Below, piece after piece: positions 1 to 8,252 of a DNA stretch of 50,745 nucleotides. Source of the DNA: a virus; the IMG/VR virus record IMGVR_UViG_3300042965_000080, positions 1 through 50,745 of that record; one strand, given 5' to 3'. The notes beneath the pieces are model-generated. The model searched no databases and was not told where the DNA came from. It was given only the letters and a program-made list of their open reading frames with translations. A program made the position numbers and the translations under genes. Positions within the stretch are counted from its first letter, which is position 1; every line of letters begins with the position of its first letter.

Positions 1-1
1 A

Positions 2-700
2 CAGACCATTGATGGCACAAATATTGTTTTATTACCTGCTTGGCCAGGAAGAATGCAAATGAATGCTGTCGGATTTTATGACTTGATAACTAAATGGTTT
101 AAGATTGCTCGTCCTTGTGTTATTGAGACAAAAGTTTATGCAACTTCTACGGATGACACTTGGGATGTTTGTATGGGTTTTGGATACTGGGTTAAAACTG
201 GTCTTCCCAATCACACCTATTCCTCATATAGGGTATATTGCACGGGTAGTGCAGTTGAACTTGACTATTGCTCTGGCGGAAATGTGCAACCCAACTATGG
301 CAATAACTATTCTTTTTCATTTAATACGAACTACATCGGACAAATGATATTGACACCCACACAGGTCATTGCAAGCTGGCTTGATGAAGGCAGAACATCA
401 AATTTGTCTACAGTTTCTCTGACAAATGCCGACTGGAACAACTGCTATATCTTTTTAGATAGTGGAAACAGAAAATGCTACTATGACTGGGTTATTGTCA
501 GGAAGTATATGGCAACCGAACCTACCGTCAGTATAGGCGACGAAGTTTCTGGTGAATTCTATCCCGAAGGACGACCTGACTTGAAAGATTTATATGGACG
601 GCCGCCTATCGGTGCGCGTGATATAGGTTGTATAGAGGCAGATTATCCACCACTTCTTCCACCAGTCAATAGAAGAATGGATGGAGGCTTGATGCGATGA
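2..700 (+). CDS. C-terminal part of a tail or appendage protein with a lectin-like fold (5' end outside window)
   Basis: The frame is open to the left edge, so this is the end of a longer gene; the first internal ATGs (around 50) are not convincing starts. The visible 233 residues are rich in Tyr, Asn, Thr and aromatic beta-strand patterns. Near the end there is DWVIVRKYMATEPTVSIGDE, which resembles the closing strand seen in concanavalin/LamG-like DUF2341-type proteins (pattern VRKY-x2-PEPTVSIG). The last about 45 residues are Pro/Asp-rich and look like a linker or assembly tail. The stop overlaps the next start (ATGA). A role in host-surface binding or virion decoration is inferred from the fold resemblance and the position among virion genes, not shown. 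Confidence 0.6.
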   Translation, partial: QTIDGTNIVLLPAWPGRMQMNAVGFYDLITKWFKIARPCVIETKVYATSTDDTWDVCMGFGYWVKTGLPNHTYSSYRVYCTGSAVELDYCSGGNVQPNYGNNYSFSFNTNYIGQMILTPTQVIASWLDEGRTSNLSTVSLTNADWNNCYIFLDSGNRKCYYDWVIVRKYMATEPTVSIGDEVSGEFYPEGRPDLKDLYGRPPIGARDIGCIEADYPPLLPPVNRRMDGGLMR

Positions 701-1572
701 AGTATGAAGTTAATAAAAGTGCGTGGATACGGTTTTTTCTTACTGATGCTGAGGGAAATCCGAAGACGGGATTGATTTACTCAGATGTGTCTGTGAAGTA
801 TATCAAGTATGGTCAAACATCATTCACTACCAAAACACTGGATACAACAAATTTCAGAGAACTTGGCAATGGTATATATGAGGTCCAATTCACTGGAACT
901 GAGCTTGACACACTGGGTTCATTCATTGTGTTTATATCACCAGCAACACCTGGATTGTTTGTGCCAGTCGCAAAGGAAGATGAAATATCTGATAGTGCAG
1001 GGTTGTATAAAGTAGTTGGCGGACCATATAGTTTGACTATTAGAACTCTGGAAAGAGCAGATAATTCGCCAATACCTAACGTGAGCGTGTATCTGCTTCA
1101 GTCAGACAAGCCACAATTCTATTTACTTACTGATAGCAATGGTGTAGGAAGTTTGAATGTGGTTGAAGGGACCTATGATATACGGGCATACAAGACAGGG
1201 TATGTATTCACAACAATAACCACAACAATAACTGCGTCAACGGAAATAACTGCACTCGGGGATGAATTAACATTACCTGCACCCTCTCAACCAGACCTGT
1301 GCAGGGTATATGTGCGGACGGTGGACCTGGGTATAAGTGGTGTGTCTGGCGTTGATGTTATGGTTAACTATGAGACCCCAGAGGAGGTTGGCACCGCGGT
1401 TGGTGTGAGTAAGTGGGTAACATACAAAACTGACGCAGATGGTATCACATACTTTGATGCACCGAAGGGTTGTAATGTGCTGGTGCGGATACCGAAGGCA
1501 GGGTTGAATGTCAAAATCACAATACCGACGGACAAGAATAGTGTTTATTTGACAGACTTAATTGAGGTGTAG
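697..1572 (+). CDS. Virion appendage protein with carboxypeptidase-regulatory/Ig-like domains
   Basis: 291 residues, starting at the ATG inside the ATGA overlap with the previous gene. The N-terminal third (about 1-95) is a beta-rich domain beginning KYEVNKSAWIRFFLTDAEG, typical of phage baseplate or tail proteins that describe a linear parameter ramp. Residues about 110-175 read SLTIRTLERADNSPIPNVSV then TDSNGVGSLNVVEGTYDIRA, a clear CarboxypepD_reg/PEGA-like beta-sandwich. A second, similar unit follows (about 200-290: VYVRTVDLGISGVSGVDVMV ... TDADGITYFDAPKGCNVLVR). No enzyme motif is visible. These folds are common on phage surface and tail-tip proteins, where they bind surfaces or act as spacers; that role is an inference here. 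Confidence 0.6.
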   Translation: MKYEVNKSAWIRFFLTDAEGNPKTGLIYSDVSVKYIKYGQTSFTTKTLDTTNFRELGNGIYEVQFTGTELDTLGSFIVFISPATPGLFVPVAKEDEISDSAGLYKVVGGPYSLTIRTLERADNSPIPNVSVYLLQSDKPQFYLLTDSNGVGSLNVVEGTYDIRAYKTGYVFTTITTTITASTEITALGDELTLPAPSQPDLCRVYVRTVDLGISGVSGVDVMVNYETPEEVGTAVGVSKWVTYKTDADGITYFDAPKGCNVLVRIPKAGLNVKITIPTDKNSVYLTDLIEV

Positions 1573-1574
1573 GT

Positions 1575-2807
1575 ATGCCGAAGGTAGTTGCAATTGATAC
1601 AGGTATAGGGTGGGAGCACGCGAGAGCATTCGCAGAGAAGGGCTGGGATGTGGTCATACACCGACCAACCATATCATCAAGTTTTCCAATCCTGAAATAT
1701 GTGATACAAGGGTATGGGTTTGAAGGGATACGGATTGGTGATTTGTGGACAGAGTTGATGAGACCCGATGGAGTGGACCTGGTGATGATACTTGACTTAC
1801 CAACGGGCAGGTTAGGTGATTATTTGAGGCAAGAACTGAATATACCCTGTGTAGGAGGTGGTATTGCAGAACGGCTTGAACTTGACAGGGTATGGGCAAA
1901 ACGAATGGCACAGAAGTATGGTATCCCTGTGCCAAAATCCTATGTTGTTAGGGGTATTGACAACCTGAAGGAATTGATGCATAGGCTGGGTAGTGGCGTG
2001 ATAAAGATTGACACATTCAGGGGTGATTTTGAGACGAGGCTTGCCAACTCACCCGAAGAAGCGGAACAGGTCATTGCAAGTATATACCAGTCATTCGGTC
2101 CGTATGTTAATGTTGTCAGGTTCATTGTGGAAGAGATTATCCCTGATAGTGTGTTGATAGGTGGTGACTGGCTATTTGATGGTAAGCGGTTCTCAAGCCC
2201 GTATCACTTCTCACTTGAAGTCAGACCGCATTGCATCGGGAAGTGGGTTGAGGAGAGTGTGCCAATACTTGACGAGGTAAAAGAGAAAACTGAACGGATG
2301 CTTGCAGACCTGGGATACAGGGGATTCTATTCCAATGAGTTGTTATACAACCCAGACACAGGTAGGGGATACCTGATTGACCAGAACATACGACCACCAT
2401 ACCCGTTGTCATTACATTTTCCAGCAGTGATAAAGAATTACACTGACCTTGTCTATGCGTGCGGTAAAGGTGATTTCGGTGATATGAAAGTTGAGGTTGA
2501 CCACCCATTCGTAGGTATTGTGGCAGTATGTGCGAGTGCTGAAGACAAGGCATGGTTTCCAGTTGAAATCAAAGACAAAGATGTGCGAATAAGGTGGCGT
2601 AGTGCTATAAAAATTGGTGGCATACCCTACCTGGTGCCAACTGACAACATCGCAGGTGTGGTAGTCGGTGTGGGTAATACTGTTGATGAACTCCTTGACG
2701 ACATGGTGAGGCAGTTTGAAAAGGTTGATTTCAGCAGGAAAGAAGACTTCACCACTGAGAAGTTTGATGACGCAAAGACATTCTTGAAGAAAGTAAAGCT
2801 GGCATAA
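1575..2807 (+). CDS. ATP-grasp family ligase-like protein (PurD-like)
   Basis: 410 residues, two bases after the previous stop, with GAGGTGTAGGT before the ATG. The N-terminus is a Rossmann-like pre-ATP-grasp domain (VVAIDTGIGWEHARAFAEKG). Around 95-120 comes CVGGGIAERLELDRVWAKRM followed by AQKYGIPVPKSYVV, the ATP-grasp entry seen in glycinamide ribonucleotide synthetase and related ligases. Later, YRGFYSNELLYNPDTGRGYLID followed by QNIRPPYPLS matches the metal-binding E...D.N.R part of the fold. The enzymes of this fold join a carboxylate to an amine using ATP. The substrate is unknown; purine synthesis is unlikely because the gene sits at the end of the tail module. It is the last rightward gene before a terminator. 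Confidence 0.65.
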   Translation: MPKVVAIDTGIGWEHARAFAEKGWDVVIHRPTISSSFPILKYVIQGYGFEGIRIGDLWTELMRPDGVDLVMILDLPTGRLGDYLRQELNIPCVGGGIAERLELDRVWAKRMAQKYGIPVPKSYVVRGIDNLKELMHRLGSGVIKIDTFRGDFETRLANSPEEAEQVIASIYQSFGPYVNVVRFIVEEIIPDSVLIGGDWLFDGKRFSSPYHFSLEVRPHCIGKWVEESVPILDEVKEKTERMLADLGYRGFYSNELLYNPDTGRGYLIDQNIRPPYPLSLHFPAVIKNYTDLVYACGKGDFGDMKVEVDHPFVGIVAVCASAEDKAWFPVEIKDKDVRIRWRSAIKIGGIPYLVPTDNIAGVVVGVGNTVDELLDDMVRQFEKVDFSRKEDFTTEKFDDAKTFLKKVKLA

Positions 2808-2845
2808 ATCCCTTCCTACCCTTTCCACATTCCCCCTCTGTCTCT

Positions 2846-2867
2846 GGGCAGGCATAAGAGCCTGCCC
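2846..2867. terminator. Bidirectional terminator between convergent genes
   Basis: Perfect 8-bp inverted repeat GGGCAGGC / GCCTGCCC with a 6-nt loop (ATAAGA), lying in the 64-bp gap between the rightward ATP-grasp gene and the leftward lysis gene. TTATT follows on the + strand. On the - strand the downstream flank has no clear T-run. It probably stops rightward tail transcription, and may also act on the leftward operon. Confidence 0.7.
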
Positions 2868-2871
2868 TTAT

Positions 2872-3489
2872 TCACTTATACCCTTCTACAATTGACTGCC
2901 AGCCAACCCGTTCTGCACAATCAAAGAAGCGGTTCAGGTATTTTGTATTCTTGTGATTCACTCTGCCTTCACCCATATTATAGGCAGTTAACACCTTGAA
3001 CAAGTCACCATACTTTTTGAAATAGTAGTCAAGAAGGGCAACTGCAAAACACACATTCATATAGTCATGTTTGAGTTCCCAGTGAGTTAATCTGCTTTCC
3101 CTCAACCATACAGGATGTATCTGCATAATACCAATCTCACCATCGGGACTACCTTCAACATTCCTGCCAAAATCACTCTCCACACAGGCAATTGTCAATA
3201 CAAACCCGATAGGGTCAGGGGTGTATTGTGATAATGTCTTACCACACTCAACCACCGCTAACCTGCTTTCATCACTCGGTAATAAATCCAACCTGGAGTC
3301 AATCAATGGTAATGGGTTAGCCTCCACTTCTGCATTTTCAACCTTCATTGGTTTTGCTGGTTCGGAACAACTACGCACCAGCAGGGTTATTCCAACTGCA
3401 ATACCCACCCACAACAGTGCACCAATACCAATGGCAATAATGAAACCTCTAAACACCTTCTCTGGATTGTCATCATTGTTATAGTCCAT
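2872..3489 (-). CDS. Membrane-anchored lytic transglycosylase (SLT domain), endolysin candidate
   Basis: 205 residues with AGGAGGTC just before the ATG. A single hydrophobic segment at about 14-40 (GFIIAIGIGALLWVGIAVGI then TLLVRSC) is a signal anchor. The C-terminal half is a soluble lytic transglycosylase domain: catalytic Glu in IACVESDFG, then GEIGIMQIHPVW, and YNMGEGRV in the third SLT motif. It should cleave the glycan strand of peptidoglycan. It ends the leftward operon, next to an M15 peptidase and a probable holin, so host lysis is the likely job. An export or signal-arrest-release mode of activation fits the N-terminal anchor but is inferred. A tail-associated lysin is less likely given the location. 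Confidence 0.85.
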   Translation of the reverse strand: MDYNNDDNPEKVFRGFIIAIGIGALLWVGIAVGITLLVRSCSEPAKPMKVENAEVEANPLPLIDSRLDLLPSDESRLAVVECGKTLSQYTPDPIGFVLTIACVESDFGRNVEGSPDGEIGIMQIHPVWLRESRLTHWELKHDYMNVCFAVALLDYYFKKYGDLFKVLTAYNMGEGRVNHKNTKYLNRFFDCAERVGWQSIVEGYK

Positions 3490-3499
3490 AATTGACCTC

Positions 3500-3991
3500 C
3501 TACTTTTTCACAATATAGTTGGCAAGGGTAAACAGGTATATGTAATCACCAGATGCATCACATAACCACCGCTGTATGCGGTTGTGCATATCAATGTGAA
3601 TGATTTTCTTCACTGGGTAAAATCCTATCCCCTTGAAGCCTATATGTTCACAGGCAAGGTATAACTCAACCAGTCTATCAAAGTTCACGTCAGATATGGT
3701 TATGTCAACAGCACATTTATACAAATGCGGACTGTCAGGTCTGCCGCCAACCTCTGCATTATGTTTGGGACACCGCCACCCAGAAGTGATTATTATTGGT
3801 TTGTTAATGAGCTCACGCAGGTTCACCAGTGCCAACACAAGATTTGAACTCATATCATACACAGGTTTACCCTTGTGTTCAGGACAAGGACAGGCAAATT
3901 CAGTTGGTTTGAAATACTTGATATACTGCCAGTTTGTCTCAATCAATGGTTTGTCCGGTGTCGTGAGATATGGTAATCGTAGGTAATTCAT
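3500..3991 (-). CDS. Peptidase M15A-like L,D/D,D-carboxypeptidase (endolysin)
   Basis: 163 residues. The zinc-peptidase signature is clear: SGWRCPKHNAEVGGRPDSPH, where the His of SPH and the Asp of AVDI are metal ligands, and the final ligand His is in IHIDMH. The N-terminal part (ACPCPEHKGKPV) holds a possible extra metal-binding Cys cluster. The family cleaves peptide cross-links of peptidoglycan, as in VanY and Ply500-type endolysins. It lies between the transglycosylase and the small membrane protein, giving a two-enzyme lysis cassette that attacks glycan and peptide bonds. No secretion signal is visible, so it would need the holin. The ribosome binding site before the ATG is weak. Confidence 0.85.
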   Translation of the reverse strand: MNYLRLPYLTTPDKPLIETNWQYIKYFKPTEFACPCPEHKGKPVYDMSSNLVLALVNLRELINKPIIITSGWRCPKHNAEVGGRPDSPHLYKCAVDITISDVNFDRLVELYLACEHIGFKGIGFYPVKKIIHIDMHNRIQRWLCDASGDYIYLFTLANYIVKK

Positions 3992-3995
3992 TAGT

Positions 3996-4322
3996 CTATT
4001 TTACTATAGGTCTATACAAAAATTCAACCATTCTACCCAAATGCCATACCACAAACAAGGTAAAACACAGGTTCAACACCTGTTTCACAATTGAACTCAC
4101 TTCTTCCTTGCCAGGGTATTGTCTTTCTGCAACCTCAAGCAGGGATACAAACATGATTGTTATTGGTAGCCAGTCGCTCATAACAGGAATTGATACCACA
4201 ACGAGGAGTTGAGAGAGTAATAACACAAGAACTCCATTCCACCTTCTCTGCAAGAAGAAGACATAGCGGTCAGCCAGTAATACAAGGTCAATGATAACAC
4301 CGGCAATAACAAAGATTACCAT
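3996..4322 (-). CDS. Small membrane protein, probable holin
   Basis: 108 residues with about three hydrophobic stretches: 1-18 (VIFVIAGVIIDLVLLAD), 29-60 (GVLVLLLSQLLVVVSIPV and following) and 85-103. The charged segment VAERQYPGKEEVSS separates the second and third. Size, segment number and position next to two peptidoglycan hydrolases fit a class I-like holin that makes the membrane lesion at lysis. There is no sequence signature that proves it. The gene follows the RuvC-like stop by two bases, with a GGGGTGTAGGA ribosome site lying inside the preceding reading frame. Confidence 0.55.
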   Translation of the reverse strand: MVIFVIAGVIIDLVLLADRYVFFLQRRWNGVLVLLLSQLLVVVSIPVMSDWLPITIMFVSLLEVAERQYPGKEEVSSIVKQVLNLCFTLFVVWHLGRMVEFLYRPIVK

Positions 4323-4324
4323 TC

Positions 4325-4873
4325 CTACACCCCATACAGCATAGGATTATACAGCCCATACAACATTGCATCCCACAGATGCTCTGCATATTTGTTAGAA
4401 GGAGGATGGTCAAAGACTAAATTCAACTTACTTCTAACAAATGCCTCCACCTCATTCTTCTTTGACCTGCCTTTACCTTTACCCATCAGCCTTGACTTGA
4501 CTGTGCTGGGATTAACAAAGTGAACAGATACACCAAGTTTGTATAATACTGCTCCGCACCAACCTGCCACCAGCAGAACCTCATTGCCAAACCCTGTAAA
4601 TATACCTTTTTCAATTACTGCACAAGCTGGTGACAATCCTTCAAACCATTCTTTAACGATGTGGTCAGCAAAACTTGTAGCAGTGTCATCAGTCGTGATG
4701 TAGTCGGTATGGTTCACAAATACACCGCTCGCACCCCTCACAACTTCGGATACATCCTTGTTTGTCTCTACCAACAGCAATCCCTTCACATAAGAACACT
4801 CGCCATTCTTCAAATGCTCAATCAGGGCGATACCTATACCTTTTATGCCTGGGTCTACACCAACTATCCACAT
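4325..4873 (-). CDS. RuvC-like Holliday junction resolvase
   Basis: 182 residues from the ATG preceded by AGGAGGTGATAAA; a longer frame to 4921 lacks a ribosome site and overlaps the upstream gene. RNase H-fold nuclease: IVGVDPGIKGIGIALIE gives the first catalytic Asp, CAVIEKGIFTG the Glu, and HLWDAMLYGL the last Asp. Basic patch GKGKGRSKKNEVEAF lies before the third motif, as in RuvC. Such phage enzymes cut four-way junctions or branched DNA before packaging. It fits the recombination genes upstream (SbcC, SbcD, RecA-like). A more general structure-specific nuclease role cannot be excluded. Confidence 0.8.
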   Translation of the reverse strand: MWIVGVDPGIKGIGIALIEHLKNGECSYVKGLLLVETNKDVSEVVRGASGVFVNHTDYITTDDTATSFADHIVKEWFEGLSPACAVIEKGIFTGFGNEVLLVAGWCGAVLYKLGVSVHFVNPSTVKSRLMGKGKGRSKKNEVEAFVRSKLNLVFDHPPSNKYAEHLWDAMLYGLYNPMLYGV

Positions 4874-4877
4874 TTTA

Positions 4878-5432
4878 TCACCTCCTGTAAATATAGTGTT
4901 TACACAATTGCAGGATTTCAAGCACCTTATCAGTGTTAGATGGGTTATTGATGTAGTCCATCACTTCTTCAGTCAATTCCTTGAACCTGATTTTGTCTTT
5001 TGTGAACAATTCAGGGAACAGGAGTTGTGCAATCCGCAGAACTAACTCTGTGAATTCGTGTAAAGAGAATTCCTCATCCTTCAATAACTCCGCTTTACTA
5101 TCAAGTTGTTCTATTAATTTTGAAATCTGGTATGAGGCAATTGGTGGTCTGGGTAGTATTGATTGCTCAAAGTATCGTAGTAGTGATATTAGGTCATTCA
5201 GGGCTTTTCGTTGTTTATTTCCACCATAGAAAGCACATTTGAGTATGGCAAATGCGAGCCCTATTCCTACCTGCCAATACTCCTTGTCAGGGACTTTGTC
5301 TTCAAAGTGTTGTCGCAAGTGTTCCAGTGTTTTGGCAATTGTCCGTTCTGCCTCAAAGTCCCGTTCAGGTTCATTCCTTGAAACTAACCTGATGTCATCA
5401 TTATTCTCATCAATCACAATATCACCTGTCAT
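4878..5432 (-). CDS. Conserved-looking helical protein of unknown function
   Basis: 184 residues, with AAGGGAGGTGATAAT before the ATG. Not recognised. It is mainly alpha-helical and charged, beginning MTGDIVIDENNDDIRLVSRN, a pattern like short gp25/baseplate-type or TerB-like N-termini. A longer helical body follows with repeated Leu/Glu heptads (KLIEQLDSKAELLKDEEFS). No catalytic or metal motif is visible. It lies between the SbcC-like ATPase (20 bp upstream) and the RuvC-like nuclease, so a helper role in recombination is possible by context only. Confidence 0.55.
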   Translation of the reverse strand: MTGDIVIDENNDDIRLVSRNEPERDFEAERTIAKTLEHLRQHFEDKVPDKEYWQVGIGLAFAILKCAFYGGNKQRKALNDLISLLRYFEQSILPRPPIASYQISKLIEQLDSKAELLKDEEFSLHEFTELVLRIAQLLFPELFTKDKIRFKELTEEVMDYINNPSNTDKVLEILQLCKHYIYRR

Positions 5433-5451
5433 ATTATCACCTCCCTTTCCA

Positions 5452-7236
5452 TTATCCTATCACAATTCTTGACTTATTTCCTTCACGGATGACTTCAATC
5501 GGTATTGCATCAGGAAATAATCCGAGTATATCCTTTGAATGCCCAATCACAACCACTGCTGTCCCGGTTATATCTGCATAGTCGGAAAGGAGTTCTGCAA
5601 CTGCATCCGCACCTTCCTCATCAAGCCTGTCAAACACTTCATCAAAGAATACTGGAAGGTTCCATTCATTCATACCAATCACGTCCCGCAACCCTAACAA
5701 CAATGCGGTATCAATTCGTTTCTTTTCACCGCCACTAACCATTGATACCTTACCACCCCCTGTGGAAGGAATTATGGTCAATCTGTCTCTGACACCACCT
5801 CCTTTCAACTGCTCAACTGTGCTTATACTCACCTCAAGCGGTATAACAGTAGGCAGCAATTTGAGATACTTGTTTGTAGCAATTTCCAGTTTCTTCACAA
5901 ATTCAGATATCATCCATGCAGGTAGCCCTTCATTACCAAACACATCATACAGGATTGACAATGCCACTTCATCTTTCTTCAACTGGTCTATGTTCAGTGA
6001 GGTTGATTTTATGTCTGCTTGAAGGGTATCCAGTTCGGTTTCAAGTTGTTTGATTTGACCCTCAATACTGGCAATTGTGGTCTGTATTCTGCTGAACTCT
6101 GCCTGTGCCCTCTGTAATTGGTCATTCAAGGTAGTAAGGGATGAGTTCAAGGCAGTCTGTTTCTGTATGATAGCTCTGCGTTTTGACATCAACTCATCCT
6201 TGTAGGATTTCAGTTCTGTCAGTTTCTCATACACTTCACCTGCCATCCGTTGATAGGTCTTCAACTCACTTTCAAGGCTCTTGATTGAATTGCTTAACTC
6301 ATTGATTTCAGATTGCCACAACACCTCTGGGTCTTTCTGTATAGGCTGGTTGCAGAGTGGACAGGTTGCCTTGCCTTTCAATTTTAACAGATTGTCTTGT
6401 ATGCGTTGAAGGGTTGACTGCTTCATGGATAACTCTTTTGAAAGTGAAGCAATGATTGACTGGTATCTGGTATACTCGGATTGATACTTGTCAATCTTCT
6501 GGTCTGCAAGTTCAATCTCCTCATTTATTTCACTCAATTCACCTTCAAGATTGATAAGTGTTTCATTGATACTTGTTATCTTCTCCTTTATCTCCTGTTC
6601 AATTTTGTCGGAACTGTTCTTGACTGCTTCCTGCTCTTTCAATCGGTTCTGCAACTCATCAATCAGTTGTTTTATCTCTCTTATCCGTTCGGTTTTAAGG
6701 TTCAGTTTGACTTCTTCGGATTGCCTTTGAGTAGCCCTTGCAGTCAGGTCGGTGCGGACTAATTGTCTTGCCTTCGCAATCACCTCAAGGTTCAATAATT
6801 TCCGTAAAACTTCTTTCCGTTCTGCATCAGTCATTGAACTAAATGTGTATCCATCCGCAGAATAAATTTGTGTATGCAGGAAGGTATCAACTTCACCAAA
6901 GAATTTGTGTATCTCCGCCTGTGTATCCCTTAACACCTTGTATGTAACGTTCTTACCATTCAGAAACATTGACAGTGATTCTGTGCCTTTCTCTGGTTTC
7001 CTGCGAGTTATAACAAGTTCACCAGGATGAGATTTGACTTCAAGTGAAACCAGTCCAGGTATGCGTTCACTACCACCACCCCGTATTGTGTATCCATACA
7101 AGCACCAGAGTAGCGCTTCAATTATGGTTGACTTGCCTGCACCATTCTCACCATATACCACATAGACCTTGCCATCCTCAAAGACGACTTCATTACCCTT
7201 GTGAACCACAAAGTCATCAAGTTTCAATCGCAACAT
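5452..7236 (-). CDS. SbcC/Rad50/gp46-like recombination ATPase
   Basis: 594 residues from the ATG that follows GAGGAGGTGAGTTCT; the GTG nine bases upstream lies inside that ribosome site. Walker A is VYGENGAGKSTIIEALLW, the ABC signature is VSGGEKKRIDTALLLG, and Walker B is LPVFFDEVFDRLDEEG. A long coiled coil (about 165-470) is split in the middle by the zinc hook CPLCNQP. Rad50/SbcC proteins pair with an Mre11/SbcD nuclease to resect DNA ends, and in T4 the gp46/gp47 pair starts recombination-dependent replication. The SbcD-like gene is directly upstream. The protein is shorter than bacterial SbcC, close to phage gp46 length. Confidence 0.92.
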   Translation of the reverse strand: MLRLKLDDFVVHKGNEVVFEDGKVYVVYGENGAGKSTIIEALLWCLYGYTIRGGGSERIPGLVSLEVKSHPGELVITRRKPEKGTESLSMFLNGKNVTYKVLRDTQAEIHKFFGEVDTFLHTQIYSADGYTFSSMTDAERKEVLRKLLNLEVIAKARQLVRTDLTARATQRQSEEVKLNLKTERIREIKQLIDELQNRLKEQEAVKNSSDKIEQEIKEKITSINETLINLEGELSEINEEIELADQKIDKYQSEYTRYQSIIASLSKELSMKQSTLQRIQDNLLKLKGKATCPLCNQPIQKDPEVLWQSEINELSNSIKSLESELKTYQRMAGEVYEKLTELKSYKDELMSKRRAIIQKQTALNSSLTTLNDQLQRAQAEFSRIQTTIASIEGQIKQLETELDTLQADIKSTSLNIDQLKKDEVALSILYDVFGNEGLPAWMISEFVKKLEIATNKYLKLLPTVIPLEVSISTVEQLKGGGVRDRLTIIPSTGGGKVSMVSGGEKKRIDTALLLGLRDVIGMNEWNLPVFFDEVFDRLDEEGADAVAELLSDYADITGTAVVVIGHSKDILGLFPDAIPIEVIREGNKSRIVIG

Positions 7237-7241
7237 AGAAC

Positions 7242-8252
7242 TCACCTCCTCGCGGTATTCAGGTATTCCTTACCCTTCTCAATGATTGATACCCGCTCTG
7301 TCTCTGGTAATGAAGCATAAGTGGTATTAACATACACCTGTAGTGCATCCTCAATTGGTAGTTCCGCAGTGGTCAACTTCACCTGTTCAAACTTTGATTT
7401 TGGTGCTTCTACTTTCATTGGTGTGAAGGTCTGCAGTATCAAGTTTCTCACAGACCTAATCTTTGACAATCTCGGGTCATCCTCATAGGCTCTAATGATT
7501 GAAGTGCATTCATCACAAACCATATCCTCAATACTCACATTCTTGTTGAGCCTTCGCAGGTCAATAAACTTGACACTATGGTTATGGATTACTTCCACCA
7601 TTCCGTCCTTAATGACATAATACCTGCTCTCAACAAGGTTATCTGTAAATGAGACTGGAGTTGTGCATCCAGTATAGAATTTTGTCATGCCTACTTGTTC
7701 AGTATGGTCGGTATGTAGATGCCCCATTATAACCGTTTCTACTTTGTCCCTGAACACATCTATGGAATACCCTTCCTGTATCTGGATTGGAAAGTTTACT
7801 AACTCATGAATATACTGATGCCCTAACACGAGGTCAACCTGATTGAAATTGAATTGTGGTAATGGCGGCGAAGGTTGCCACAACTTGTATGGTATGACCA
7901 AACACTTATACCCCGCAATATCAATGAGCTGGATATCTGTGAATAGGGTAAATTGTTTTGATAGGAACCTGACCACATATCGTTCTTTTGATTCCAAATC
8001 GTGATTACCCAGTATGATATATCCTTCTGCATTGCCTTTCATCTTTTCAAATCCATCAATAACGACATGGACATCCTCACCACGCAGGAATCTTGAATGG
8101 AATATGTCACCGAGGAATACAATTGCCTTCTTCACAATCTTTGATACTTCATCAACCAGTCGCTGGAATGCAGTTAGACGAGGTTTAGTTCTGTAATCAT
8201 ACCCGAAGTGGAGGTCTGAAATAACAACCATGTCACACTCATTCTTCTTCAT
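7242..8252 (-). CDS. SbcD/Mre11/gp47-like nuclease
   Basis: 336 residues from the ATG preceded by GGGGGTG; upstream in-frame starts (to 8300) reach deep into the recombinase gene. Calcineurin-type phosphoesterase motifs are in order: VISDLHFGYD, VFLGDIFHSRF, IILGNHDLESK, and VIMGHLHTDH. These bind two Mn ions in Mre11-family 3'-5' exo/endonucleases. The C-terminal part (EVIHNHSVKFIDLRRLNK...) is the capping and partner-binding region. The stop lies 6 bp before the SbcC-like start, so the two subunits are coupled. It starts inside the end of the RecA-like gene (14-bp overlap). Confidence 0.92.
   Translation of the reverse strand: MKKNECDMVVISDLHFGYDYRTKPRLTAFQRLVDEVSKIVKKAIVFLGDIFHSRFLRGEDVHVVIDGFEKMKGNAEGYIILGNHDLESKERYVVRFLSKQFTLFTDIQLIDIAGYKCLVIPYKLWQPSPPLPQFNFNQVDLVLGHQYIHELVNFPIQIQEGYSIDVFRDKVETVIMGHLHTDHTEQVGMTKFYTGCTTPVSFTDNLVESRYYVIKDGMVEVIHNHSVKFIDLRRLNKNVSIEDMVCDECTSIIRAYEDDPRLSKIRSVRNLILQTFTPMKVEAPKSKFEQVKLTTAELPIEDALQVYVNTTYASLPETERVSIIEKGKEYLNTARR

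Noticed and set aside
2412-2855. 147-codon - strand frame opposite the ATP-grasp gene
   Set aside because: Shadow of a well-supported gene; no ribosome site and no recognisable domain.
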